Part shown: positions 41,313 through 49,150 of the stretch, in pieces
How positions within the stretch are numbered: the stretch's first letter is position 1
Layout: each line of letters begins with the position of its first letter
From: Belliella filtrata
GTDB lineage: Bacteria > Bacteroidota > Bacteroidia > Cytophagales > Cyclobacteriaceae
Reading direction: 5' to 3'
Length of the DNA stretch: 49,150 nt
Assembly: GCF_022549775.1 (NCBI RefSeq)
Contig: NZ_JAKZGP010000038.1
Location: 1-49,150, forward strand
The notes under the pieces: model-generated
Databases searched by the model: none
What the model was told of the DNA's origin: nothing
The model's input: only the letters and a program-made list of their open reading frames with translations
Translations under genes and position numbers: made by a program

Positions 41313-41350
41313 GATTAGCAGCTAAATTCGTTAGCTTCACTAGTTGACTT

Positions 41351-42145
41351 CTATACTGCGACTGGAGCTTTGATATGAGGGTGTGGATCATACCCAATCA
41401 GCTCAAAATCCTCAAACTTGAACTCGAAAATATCTTTGACTTCTGGGTTGATTTTCATAATAGGTAGAGGTCTACAATCTCTGCTCAATTGCAGATGTGC
41501 TTGCTCCATGTGATTGCTGTATAAATGTGCATCACCAAAGGTATGAATAAATTCACCAGCCTGAAGCCCACATACTTGAGCAATCATCATCGTAAAAAGT
41601 GCATAGGATGCGATATTGAATGGTACTCCCAAAAAAACATCGGCACTTCTTTGATATAGCTGACAGGAAAGTTTCCCGTTAGCCACATAGAACTGGAACA
41701 TCGTGTGGCATGGAGGAAGCGCCATATGATCTACGTCAGCTACATTCCATGCTGAAACGATAAGCCTTCTACTGTCTGGCTTATTTTTGATCTGATCGAT
41801 GAGGTTTTTGATTTGATCGATTTCTCCTCCTTTTCCATCAGGCCAATGTCTCCACTGATACCCATACACTGGGCCTAAGTCACCATTTTCATCAGCCCAT
41901 TCATCCCAAATACTCACTTTATTGTCTTTGAGGTATGTGATGTTAGCGTCACCTTTAAGAAACCAAAGTAGTTCAATGATGATTGACCTGAGATGACATT
42001 TTTTTGTAGTGACCAATGGGAATCCATCCTCTAAATTGAATCTCATTTGGTAACCGAATACACTTTTGGTACCTGTTCCGGTACGGTCTCCTTTTTCGAC
42101 ACCGTTGTCCAAAATATGTCTCATCAAGTCGTGGTATTGCTTCAT
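41351..42145 (-). CDS. thyA: thymidylate synthase
   Basis: A 264-residue enzyme, the same length as E. coli ThyA, with catalytic Cys146 in [13 protein letters not shown], the [11 protein letters not shown] phosphate loop near residue 21, [21 protein letters not shown] and the C-terminal IKAPVAV. It makes dTMP from dUMP with methylene-tetrahydrofolate. No dihydrofolate reductase gene follows. Confidence 0.98.
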   Translation of the reverse strand: MKQYHDLMRHILDNGVEKGDRTGTGTKSVFGYQMRFNLEDGFPLVTTKKCHLRSIIIELLWFLKGDANITYLKDNKVSIWDEWADENGDLGPVYGYQWRHWPDGKGGEIDQIKNLIDQIKNKPDSRRLIVSAWNVADVDHMALPPCHTMFQFYVANGKLSCQLYQRSADVFLGVPFNIASYALFTMMIAQVCGLQAGEFIHTFGDAHLYSNHMEQAHLQLSRDCRPLPIMKINPEVKDIFEFKFEDFELIGYDPHPHIKAPVAV

Positions 42146-42239
42146 TGCTTACGCTGTTTTTTAGGATGCGGCAATTTATGAAGATTAATATCAATCAAAA
42201 AATGGAATCATGTTTATCTATTATTCAGAAAGAAAAATC

Positions 42240-43640
42240 TTACACTTTGTTTTTCATATTATCTGATGCTTGGAACCCTAGTTGTTCCTCTGTTGCTTTA
42301 GTGATTTTCCTGATTTTTTGATCTAGTTTTTCTGCTTCATTTAGAATATTGTTAAAAAAGGATTGGATTTCGGCCTCATCCATACTTTGCCTATCTGTTT
42401 TAAGCATTTCTACAAGCCCCATGATGTTAGCAAGAGGGCTTCTTACTTCGTGAGATTGGATCCAAGCTATTTCTTTGAATTTCTCATACTGAGCTCGGAT
42501 TTTGGCGATTTGTTCTTTTGATTTTGTGATATCTTTCATGAGTTGGGTGACTCCAATCATCTGTTCGTTCGAATCATAGACTGGATAAAACATAAACTCA
42601 ATCCACTGAAGTTTATTGTCATTTCCAGGGAGTTCTTTTTCGAATATTTTAATTTCTCCTTGTAGTGCTGCAATGAAATTTGGGTAAAATTCCTGCTCTA
42701 TCTCTTTGAGGATAAAATCTCTATAATCAGCACCAATTGTTAATTTTTTGTTAGACATGCTATGGCAATGTTTAATAGCCACTTTGTTGAAAGCCATTAC
42801 TTTGAACTCCTGATTGATAAGGATAATGCAGTCTGTGGTGCTATTTAAAATAGCCTTTAGCTTATTTTCAGATTCTAATAATAAAAATTTTGCTTGTATC
42901 TCTCTGGTATTATCTCTGATGATAACCAGCGTTTCATTTTCTTGTGGAATTGCAATACCATAAAAGTACAAGTCTAATTCTTCATGATAGTCTTGGAAGT
43001 CTGTGATCTTGTTTTTTAACTTACATTCTTCAATAGCATGTGAGAAAGGTGATTTTTTGTGACTTCTTGAGAATTCAAAACTATTTATATGTTCACTATC
43101 TGCCCCAAGCCCAAAAATCTTTGCCGCTGAAAGATTGTATTTTAATGTTTTATAGTCTTCATTTAGAGATATTTGTGAATCAGAAAGGAAATCGAATATG
43201 GTGTCAAGCTTAAGGTTTTTGATTGGGGATTTTTCACTATGCCTTTCCTTGAAGCTTATATCATAACCTATCATCAATATACCGACTGGTGTATTGTTTT
43301 TACCTGAAATAAGGGTAAAGGCCCAACGCGTGTGGACGTTTTGGCCTGCATTACCTAATCTGTTTCTAAGGTCTACTTGGAAGCTTTTTCCTGGGTTTTT
43401 AGTGCATTCTGAAGCAGTATGAATGGCTAGCTCTATATCTTCATTTGCAATAGATTCGAAAAAGGACTTTTTTTCAAAATTTACCTTTATGTTATAGAAT
43501 CTTTTGCTAAAATAATCATTGATGTACAAAAATCTTCCCTCCATGTCCAAAATCAGGGCATAAAAAAGACCCGACCTATAAATCCAGTCGGGTAGGTGAT
43601 AGCCGTACTCATTATGAGTTTGATTTTCCTTTGGAGACAA
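42240..43640 (-). CDS. PAS-domain sensor with HisKA but no ATPase domain
   Basis: A 466-residue soluble protein. Three PAS-like domains lie at about 25-130 (GLFYALILDMEGRFLYINDY), 148-250 and 258-375 (FYPVYDSNEQMIGVTQLMKD), followed by a HisKA dimer/phosphoacceptor segment at about 388-450 with His397 in SHEVRSPLANIMG. The protein then ends, so the N and G boxes of the HATPase domain are missing. It may be phosphorylated by another kinase or act as a dimer partner. No ATPase remnant is visible downstream. A terminator-like hairpin lies within its first 25 codons. Confidence 0.85.
   Translation of the reverse strand: MSPKENQTHNEYGYHLPDWIYRSGLFYALILDMEGRFLYINDYFSKRFYNIKVNFEKKSFFESIANEDIELAIHTASECTKNPGKSFQVDLRNRLGNAGQNVHTRWAFTLISGKNNTPVGILMIGYDISFKERHSEKSPIKNLKLDTIFDFLSDSQISLNEDYKTLKYNLSAAKIFGLGADSEHINSFEFSRSHKKSPFSHAIEECKLKNKITDFQDYHEELDLYFYGIAIPQENETLVIIRDNTREIQAKFLLLESENKLKAILNSTTDCIILINQEFKVMAFNKVAIKHCHSMSNKKLTIGADYRDFILKEIEQEFYPNFIAALQGEIKIFEKELPGNDNKLQWIEFMFYPVYDSNEQMIGVTQLMKDITKSKEQIAKIRAQYEKFKEIAWIQSHEVRSPLANIMGLVEMLKTDRQSMDEAEIQSFFNNILNEAEKLDQKIRKITKATEEQLGFQASDNMKNKV
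43562..43593 (-). promoter_or_regulatory. terminator-like hairpin inside the 5' coding region of the PAS gene
   Basis: On the minus strand ACCCGAC (43593-43587), an 11-base loop and GTCGGGT (43575-43569) are followed by CTTTTTT. This is a GC-rich 7-bp stem plus U-run starting about 48 bases after the ATG. It lies in codons for the start of the first PAS domain (DWIYRSGLFYA). Confidence 0.55.
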
Positions 43641-43850
43641 TGAAATAATTGGTTTAGGTGATTAACTTCTTGAATTGGAGTACAAAAGTTACGATAAAAA
43701 TTTTTCATCTAAGGATTATTCTCTAAATCTTTCTTCTAAAAACATTAAATTACATTTAAGTATTTTTGAAATACAAAATATTTATTTTGAAAAATGGCAT
43801 TAACTTAAAATAGAATTTTGTATTGAAAAATTAGTTCAAAACCAAAACTT

Positions 43851-44150
43851 CTAGTGTCTTTTGCTTATTTTATTATTTGAAATACTTCTTTGTCTCGAAC
43901 TTTTGAATCTTGTCAATACTTTTGTGTTTTTGGAGGCATGTTTTGTCTTACGACCTTGGACTCTCTCACGCCACATCTTGAAGGAGGATTGTTTCATGGT
44001 TTTTCTCATGATTGCTATCACTTCTTTTTCAGAAATTCCAAACTGAACCCTAATAGCATCAAAGCTTGTACGGTCTTCCCATGCCATTTCTACAACCCTG
44101 TCAATGTCTTCTGCTGATAATGTTTTTCTATTTTTCATTCTAAATACCAT
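43851..44150 (-). CDS. TIGR03643/DUF2805 family protein
   Basis: A 99-residue basic protein. Residues about 5-70 match the small family TIGR03643 (DUF2805): [33 protein letters not shown] and [16 protein letters not shown]. The C-terminal 25 residues are Arg/Lys/Ser rich. The function is unknown; a helix-turn-helix-like DNA contact is possible. It is divergent from the photolyase gene, a pairing often seen in this phylum. Met at 44138 is an alternative start. Confidence 0.85.
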   Translation of the reverse strand: MVFRMKNRKTLSAEDIDRVVEMAWEDRTSFDAIRVQFGISEKEVIAIMRKTMKQSSFKMWRERVQGRKTKHASKNTKVLTRFKSSRQRSISNNKISKRH

Positions 44151-44191
44151 TTCTAGGTCAAACTTTGTCGAGTTCTAAATGTTTATTCATT

Positions 44192-45661
44192 ATGCAAAGA
44201 TTGAATGTGGTATGGTTCAAGAGAGATCTTAGATTGAGTGATCATGAACCTTTGAAATTGGCCATAGCATCAGGAGAACCGCTGATTTTGGTGTATTTTT
44301 TTGAGCCTGACTTGTTGAATTCGTCAGTCAGTGATGAGAGACACTGGAGATTTGTATATCAGAGCTTGCTAGATATGAATTCTCTACTATTAGAGTTTGG
44401 AACTCAGGTATATTGTTTGTACGCTGATCCAGAAGTTTTTTTTGAAGCTTTGCATAAAAAATATGCAATAGGCAAGGTGTTTTCTCATTTGGAAACGGGC
44501 ATTCGGATTACTTTTGATCGAGACTTGAGAGTTGGAGATTTTTTTGAGAAAAATGATATCAAATGGTTCGAATACACCCAGCAAGGTGTACAGCGAGGAA
44601 GGAAGCACCGGAAAAACTGGTCTTCAGCATGGTATGAGCAGATGAACAAGCCCTTACAAGTTCCTGATTTGAGAAAAGGAGTGTTTGAGAAGCTTGATGA
44701 AGTAATGTGTTCTAAATATTGCGTGAAAGATATTCCCGAATCTTGGCGAATATCACATCCTAAAATGCAGGCAGGTGGGGAACGCATGGCTTCCAAATAT
44801 CTGCATTCCTTTTTGCATGATAGGGTGAGAAATTACAGTCTATGTATTTCAAAACCCGAAGCGAGTAGGCGAGGTTGTAGCAGGTTATCACCTTATTTGG
44901 CATGGGGAAATCTATCTGTTAGACAAGTTTATCAAGCTTCGGAAGTAATGAGGAAAAGTGGAAAGCAGAAGAGAAATATCCTGAATTTTCAATCTAGGTT
45001 ACGTTGGCATTGCCATTTTATTCAGAAGTTTGAAATGGAATGCCGCATGGAAGATGAGCATGTCAATAGGGGATTTGAACTTATACAAAAGCCTTACGAA
45101 GCTGACAAAGTTAAAGCTTGGGAATTAGGGAATACGGGCTATCCTTTAGTCGATGCCTGTATTCGATGTCTGAAAGAGACGGGTTACTTAAATTTTAGAA
45201 TGAGAGCAATGATTGTATCATTCCTTACGCATCACTTATATCAAGATTGGAGAGTAGGAAAGGATTTTTTGGCACGTCAGTTTTTGGATTATGAGCCTGG
45301 AATACATTATCCTCAGCTTCAGATGCAAGCGGGAGTAACTGGTATCAATACAGTCCGGATATACAATCCCATCAAGCAATCCTATGACCATGATCCTGAT
45401 GGTGAATTTATTAAAAAATGGTTGCCTGAACTTGAGAAAGTTCCTGTATCATTGATTCACGAACCTTGGAAAATCACCCAGATCGAGCAAGAGATGTTAG
45501 GTTTCAGGCTTGGGATAGATTATCCATTCCCAATAGTAGATTTCGAAACAGCCTCCAAGCATGCTAGAGAAAAGTTATGGGCTGCACAGCGACTTCCTGC
45601 AGTGGTGGAGGAAGCTAAGCGTGTATTAAGTTTTCATACCATGGCTGGAAGGAAGGTGTAA
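44192..45661 (+). CDS. cryptochrome / deoxyribodipyrimidine photolyase family protein
   Basis: A 489-residue protein from the ATG at 44192 ([20 protein letters not shown]). The N-terminal photolyase domain (about 3-165) binds the antenna chromophore, and the C-terminal FAD domain (about 200-460) shows [39 protein letters not shown] and [20 protein letters not shown]. It either repairs UV pyrimidine dimers with blue light or acts as a light sensor. The sequence around [19 protein letters not shown] is typical of the bacterial cryptochrome/photolyase group without clear repair data. It shares a short divergent promoter region with the DUF2805 gene. Confidence 0.92.
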   Translation: MQRLNVVWFKRDLRLSDHEPLKLAIASGEPLILVYFFEPDLLNSSVSDERHWRFVYQSLLDMNSLLLEFGTQVYCLYADPEVFFEALHKKYAIGKVFSHLETGIRITFDRDLRVGDFFEKNDIKWFEYTQQGVQRGRKHRKNWSSAWYEQMNKPLQVPDLRKGVFEKLDEVMCSKYCVKDIPESWRISHPKMQAGGERMASKYLHSFLHDRVRNYSLCISKPEASRRGCSRLSPYLAWGNLSVRQVYQASEVMRKSGKQKRNILNFQSRLRWHCHFIQKFEMECRMEDEHVNRGFELIQKPYEADKVKAWELGNTGYPLVDACIRCLKETGYLNFRMRAMIVSFLTHHLYQDWRVGKDFLARQFLDYEPGIHYPQLQMQAGVTGINTVRIYNPIKQSYDHDPDGEFIKKWLPELEKVPVSLIHEPWKITQIEQEMLGFRLGIDYPFPIVDFETASKHAREKLWAAQRLPAVVEEAKRVLSFHTMAGRKV

Positions 45662-45681
45662 AGGGAGATAGCAAGCTGTTT

Positions 45682-47865
45682 TTATAACTCACTTTCTCCC
45701 GGTCTATACCTTTTTCTTGCATGATTTAATACATCTTCTCTATAGTAATTGACTTCTTTGAATTCTCCTTGACTATACATTTCTGCCTGATCCACAAAGT
45801 GTGGTGAAAATGGATTACCACTTTGTCCGCCTGCAAGGAGTGATTTTGCCCTGACTTTCTCGCCAAACTCTACTGCCGCTACAAAGCTATTTCCCACATT
45901 ACCGTACCACTTTTTAGTATTTGGATAAGCACGACTTCCATAAGCAGCAAGAGATCCCCACACAGAGGCATTGTAGCCTATGGGTAGGCTAGGAAGCTCA
46001 TCATAAAACTTGCCCTGAATGTCGTTTGTCACACGCTGAAACCTATTGATCTCACCCCAAGGTGTGTTCCAAGTGCCAAAATCATCCACCAACTTATCTA
46101 TGGCTTGTTCGAATGCCTCAAGCTTCTCTTCATTACTTAGCGCTTCTGTGATAAAGTCAAAAATATAAATGTCCCATGCTCTCTCTTTATTTCTGATAGA
46201 AGCCATCAATTGATTTCCCCAAAACACAGCCAAGGATGTTCCTACAGACGATACTCCTGTTTTCAAATCCCATTCTGAAAGGATATTGATAGGGTCTTTA
46301 AGTTTACTTTTCTTGGTGTCATGCGTAGGGAGTTCATCGTGAGCTTTTATCAAAGAAGGAACTAGCCTCTCGAAGGCCATCAAAGTAGGCTCATAGGCCA
46401 CATTTGTGATCAATTGTTCCAAAGTCAGCTCTTTTACTTCAGAAAGTATCCTTACAGCATTGATTCCTCGGGCATTTTCTACGTCCCATGCAACATAAGC
46501 GGGATAATCAGTCCTTTTTGGACTATCTTTTCCCAGTGCATTGAAAGGATCTGAGTTACAATGCTGTATCCAGCCATTGTTAGGGTTTTCTATGTAGATG
46601 ATTTCTTCAATGTCATGTAGCCCTTGCCAATCTGTAGAAGGGTTGCTGCCATCAACTACGTTTCTCCAATCAAACTGTGGATCTCTCTTTGGGATGAAAT
46701 TCCCATGATAATAGGCTATAGTCCCATCTTTGTCAGCGTATACGGTGCTATTTGAGGAGTTGGTTTTGAGGTTCATATTGGCTTTGAACTCCTCATGATT
46801 TTTGGTTTTGGTACGTTGATAAGATTGCGTGAGTGCTTTTTCTCTTTCCACCATCAAGGCTATAGCTATCCACTTGTCACCTTCTGACCTGATTACAGGG
46901 CCGTGATGTGAATAGAAGGTTGTGAACTCTTGTTCAAGCAATTCATTTCCTTCCTTATACTTTACAGTGATTTTTTTCTCAGTAAAAGGTCTCCAGTTTT
47001 TCCCGAACTTGTAATGATACTTTCCTTTTCGTTTTTCAACTGTGAGCGCGTAGTGATCTATGGCGTCGGCTTTGGCAGAGGTATGCATCCAGCCATTGTA
47101 TTCGCTAAATCCTTGGTAGATAAAAAACTGCCCCCAGGTAACCGCTCCATATGCATTCAACCCTTCTTCGCTAACCATATGAACTTCTGGCCTGAAATAG
47201 AAGGAGGTATGTGGATTGATCATCAGCATGGCATTTCCAGATTTGGTTAGCTTAGGAGCAATCGCAAATCCATTGGATCCTCGAGGGTCTTCTTCCCAAT
47301 CTCTTTCTGTATAAGATAGAAGCTGATGAGAATTTTCACCATAAAACGATTTGAGTCCATTTGCTGAAATGGTTTCAATGTCTCCACCAATACTTCCCTC
47401 GCTGAAAGTCAGCGCCATCCAAGGTTCAAATTGACTGATAAGCTTCGGCTGGACTTCGGGGTGGGTGTGGAGGTAGTAGTTGATTCCAGCTGCCCAAGCA
47501 TCCATGAGGGATTTTAGCCATTGGGGGCTGTTTTGATACTCTTCTTTGACTACTTCTGGATCAATGTAAAGTTTCATCCGCAGGTCAATGTAAAGCTGGG
47601 AAATTCCTTCTACTTCAGCCATTCTGCCCATGGCGTTGATATAATTCGTTTCTACCCTGTTGAAATCATCTTCGCACTGGGCGTAGATCATCCCAAAGAC
47701 AGCGTCAGCATCAGTTTTGCCATAAATGTGTGGTACTCCCCATTGATCTCTGATGATCTCTGTACGGCTGGCATAGCTTTCCCATATCACTAGGTCTGTT
47801 TGAGCAAATAAGGAATGTGAAAAGACAAGTACAAATAGCTGTAGGAAGTAGAAAATTGGACGCAT
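45682..47865 (-). CDS. penicillin acylase family protein (Ntn hydrolase)
   Basis: A 727-residue exported enzyme with a signal peptide (cut near FAQ, residue 22). It has an alpha-chain region with EIIRDQWGVPHIYGKTDADA and the self-cleavage site before Ser197 in DPRGSNGFAI, which becomes the N-terminal nucleophile of the beta chain. Related enzymes cleave amide bonds in N-acyl-homoserine lactones, acylated peptides or beta-lactam side chains; the natural substrate here is unknown. It is convergent with the photolyase gene. Confidence 0.92.
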   Translation of the reverse strand: MRPIFYFLQLFVLVFSHSLFAQTDLVIWESYASRTEIIRDQWGVPHIYGKTDADAVFGMIYAQCEDDFNRVETNYINAMGRMAEVEGISQLYIDLRMKLYIDPEVVKEEYQNSPQWLKSLMDAWAAGINYYLHTHPEVQPKLISQFEPWMALTFSEGSIGGDIETISANGLKSFYGENSHQLLSYTERDWEEDPRGSNGFAIAPKLTKSGNAMLMINPHTSFYFRPEVHMVSEEGLNAYGAVTWGQFFIYQGFSEYNGWMHTSAKADAIDHYALTVEKRKGKYHYKFGKNWRPFTEKKITVKYKEGNELLEQEFTTFYSHHGPVIRSEGDKWIAIALMVEREKALTQSYQRTKTKNHEEFKANMNLKTNSSNSTVYADKDGTIAYYHGNFIPKRDPQFDWRNVVDGSNPSTDWQGLHDIEEIIYIENPNNGWIQHCNSDPFNALGKDSPKRTDYPAYVAWDVENARGINAVRILSEVKELTLEQLITNVAYEPTLMAFERLVPSLIKAHDELPTHDTKKSKLKDPINILSEWDLKTGVSSVGTSLAVFWGNQLMASIRNKERAWDIYIFDFITEALSNEEKLEAFEQAIDKLVDDFGTWNTPWGEINRFQRVTNDIQGKFYDELPSLPIGYNASVWGSLAAYGSRAYPNTKKWYGNVGNSFVAAVEFGEKVRAKSLLAGGQSGNPFSPHFVDQAEMYSQGEFKEVNYYREDVLNHARKRYRPGESEL

Positions 47866-47997
47866 GAGTGAGAAGTTTTGTGTATATATGCTGGTGTTGG
47901 ATTCAAAATGAACTAGCTTAGTGATTTAGGTCAGTCTAGGTTATGAAATGAAAATGAGTCCAAATCAACGTTTACCTGAGGATTTGAACTCAATTTT

Positions 47998-48858
47998 TTA
48001 TTCGCTTTTCTGTTTCTCGAAAACTTGATTGACAAAGAGTATGTGAAATGGTAATGCATCTGTCCAATAATCCCAGGTGTGAGCTCCAGGTCGCTCTATA
48101 TACTGATGTGGTGTGCCATTGTCAAGTAAGAGTTGGTGAAGCTGTCTATTAGTTTCTATCAGAAAATCATCTATGCCGCAATCTATCAGCAGTTCTATGC
48201 CATTTTCCTTCATCTGATCGACAAGTCCTACGGCGGTATATTCACTGAAAGGATAGTCGTAATTGATTTCTCCTAGCATTTCCTGTTGACTCTTTTTTCT
48301 TTCAGCTTGGGTCGCCTCATTGCCTACCCATGTTCTCACGTCTATATTCATCACACCACTCATGGAGCCAGCGGCAATGAAGAGCTCAGGGTTCTTTGCT
48401 GAAATCATCATCGCTCCGTGTCCTCCCATAGAGAGTCCTACTATCCCTCTTGATTTCCTGTCGTTGATCGTTGGGAAGTTTGCATCTACATAGGGTATGA
48501 GTTCCTTGCTAATGTATGTCTCATACTTGACCGAGTCCATGAGTGGGCTGTCATAGTAGTAAGAAAAAGGTGCTACACCAGGAGTTACAAGAATGATCTG
48601 GTACAAGTCAGCCAAGTCTTGAAGCAAATTGGGTTTTCTGACATTTCTATGCCAGTCCAGGTAGCCACCCCATGCCCCATGAAGCACATATACAGAGGGG
48701 AACTCTTGATCTTTTTCCTCGCTACCTGATGGCTTGACCACGGTGGCTTTGAGGGATTTCTTCATCGCTTGGCTATATACTTCTATGGTATCAGTTTTTG
48801 CTTGGCTGACACCTACGCTTAGCAACAGTATCAAAAATGTAAGTTTAAGTAGTTTCAT
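47998..48858 (-). CDS. secreted esterase, alpha/beta hydrolase (esterase D/Ag85-like)
   Basis: A 286-residue exported protein (signal cut near SQA, residue 20) of the putative esterase family PF00756. It shows the oxyanion/N-terminal motif VYVLHGAWGGYLDW, nucleophile Ser143 in GIVGLSMGGHGAM, an acid residue in CGIDDFLIE and His in GAHTWDYW near residue 264. Enzymes of this type hydrolyse feruloyl or other acyl esters. It stands 132 bases upstream of the acylase gene on the same strand with no clear terminator between, so they may be co-transcribed. Confidence 0.9.
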   Translation of the reverse strand: MKLLKLTFLILLLSVGVSQAKTDTIEVYSQAMKKSLKATVVKPSGSEEKDQEFPSVYVLHGAWGGYLDWHRNVRKPNLLQDLADLYQIILVTPGVAPFSYYYDSPLMDSVKYETYISKELIPYVDANFPTINDRKSRGIVGLSMGGHGAMMISAKNPELFIAAGSMSGVMNIDVRTWVGNEATQAERKKSQQEMLGEINYDYPFSEYTAVGLVDQMKENGIELLIDCGIDDFLIETNRQLHQLLLDNGTPHQYIERPGAHTWDYWTDALPFHILFVNQVFEKQKSE

Positions 48859-49150
48859 AGGGTTTATAATGATTAGACGAGGGTAATTTAAGGATACCTT
48901 GCTATAGACACAAGTAGTTTTTGTTTTTGGGGGAATTGTTAATTTGAACTAATGGTTTTACTTTGAGAAGTGATTTGAGCTATTTGGAGCTTTTTAATAT
49001 TTATAGCTATGGAGTTAAGATTTCGTAACTACTCAGGTACATTATTTACTGACCAATATTCAAGTATTTGGAGTCTTGTGCTCCTTTGTAGCGTATTGAC
49101 GCGTATTTGTATGTTAATGTACGAAAATCAGCTTTAAAGTTGGTTTATCC
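48859..49150. other. end of window, no supported gene
   Basis: A 42-codon open frame at 49009-49137 (plus strand) has no recognisable features and no supporting context. I see no terminator, repeat or RNA motif here beyond what should be the esterase promoter. Confidence 0.4.

Noticed and set aside
49009-49137. 42-codon plus-strand frame at the end of the window
   Set aside because: Short, no promoter or family features, composition not convincing.
1-49150. CRISPR arrays, tRNA, rRNA or complete insertion sequences
   Set aside because: No regularly spaced repeats, no cloverleaf-like CCA-ended segments and no transposase motifs were found on reading both strands by eye.

Overview
The window looks like the chromosome of a free-living Bacteroidota bacterium, most likely a Cytophagales member related to Algoriphagus or Cyclobacterium (inference). 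The grounds are a SusC/SusD pair with a TonB-linked receptor, a CRTAC1-type VCBS protein, a small Hc1 histone-like protein, a TIGR03643/DUF2805 gene next to a photolyase, AT-rich intergenic regions, weak Shine-Dalgarno signals and a TANNTTTG-type -7 element. No rRNA, tRNA, CRISPR array or intact insertion sequence was seen.

Region 1 (about 0.1-6.3 kb) is the most unusual part. It is a double-glycine-leader peptide locus encoding a membrane thioredoxin-like protein, a C39-peptidase ABC exporter and a small helix-turn-helix protein. A series of duplicated and partly decayed modules follows. Each module is a helix-turn-helix gene or its remnant, a short hairpin, a Gly/Ala-rich peptide with one Cys near each end of its core, a second strong hairpin, and a small membrane protein that could confer immunity. 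Module 1 has two overlapping peptide genes. Module 2 has lost the leader ATG (now ATA). Module 3 has an amber codon and a frameshift in the peptide and an amber codon in the membrane gene. A fourth module is reduced to hairpin plus membrane protein. The likely product is a set of disulfide-closed class IIb-like bacteriocins.

Region 2 (6.3-8.4 kb) is a degraded accessory zone. It holds a VapBC toxin-antitoxin pair with a repeated operator, an eroded secreted-protein gene with two stops, an MGMT/Atl-like protein and the tail of a second PIN toxin. Region 3 (8.4-17.7 kb, minus strand) carries a diphthine-ammonia-ligase-like ATPase, a very large VCBS/ASPIC lipoprotein and a SusD/SusC nutrient uptake pair.

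Region 4 (18.2-24.9 kb) is a vitamin B12 uptake locus. A cobalamin riboswitch on the minus strand precedes a BtuB-like receptor and a BtuG-like beta-propeller lipoprotein; btuF-btuC-btuD-like genes run divergently. The receptor's start region appears frameshifted. Region 5 (24.9-36.7 kb) is mostly core metabolism: pth, rplY/ctc, prs, a comB-like phosphatase, gcvT, an M1 peptidase, the histone-like gene, an alpha-oxoamine synthase of the serine palmitoyltransferase/cysteate acyltransferase type, then accC-DUF1015-maf with overlapping ends.

Region 6 (36.9-48.9 kb) has an sdaAB-like/TolC/HlyD run with no ABC pump genes next to it, a class IV aminotransferase, thyA, a PAS/HisKA protein with no ATPase domain, DUF2805 divergent from a photolyase/cryptochrome, a penicillin acylase family enzyme and a secreted esterase. 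The last 290 bases hold nothing I can support.
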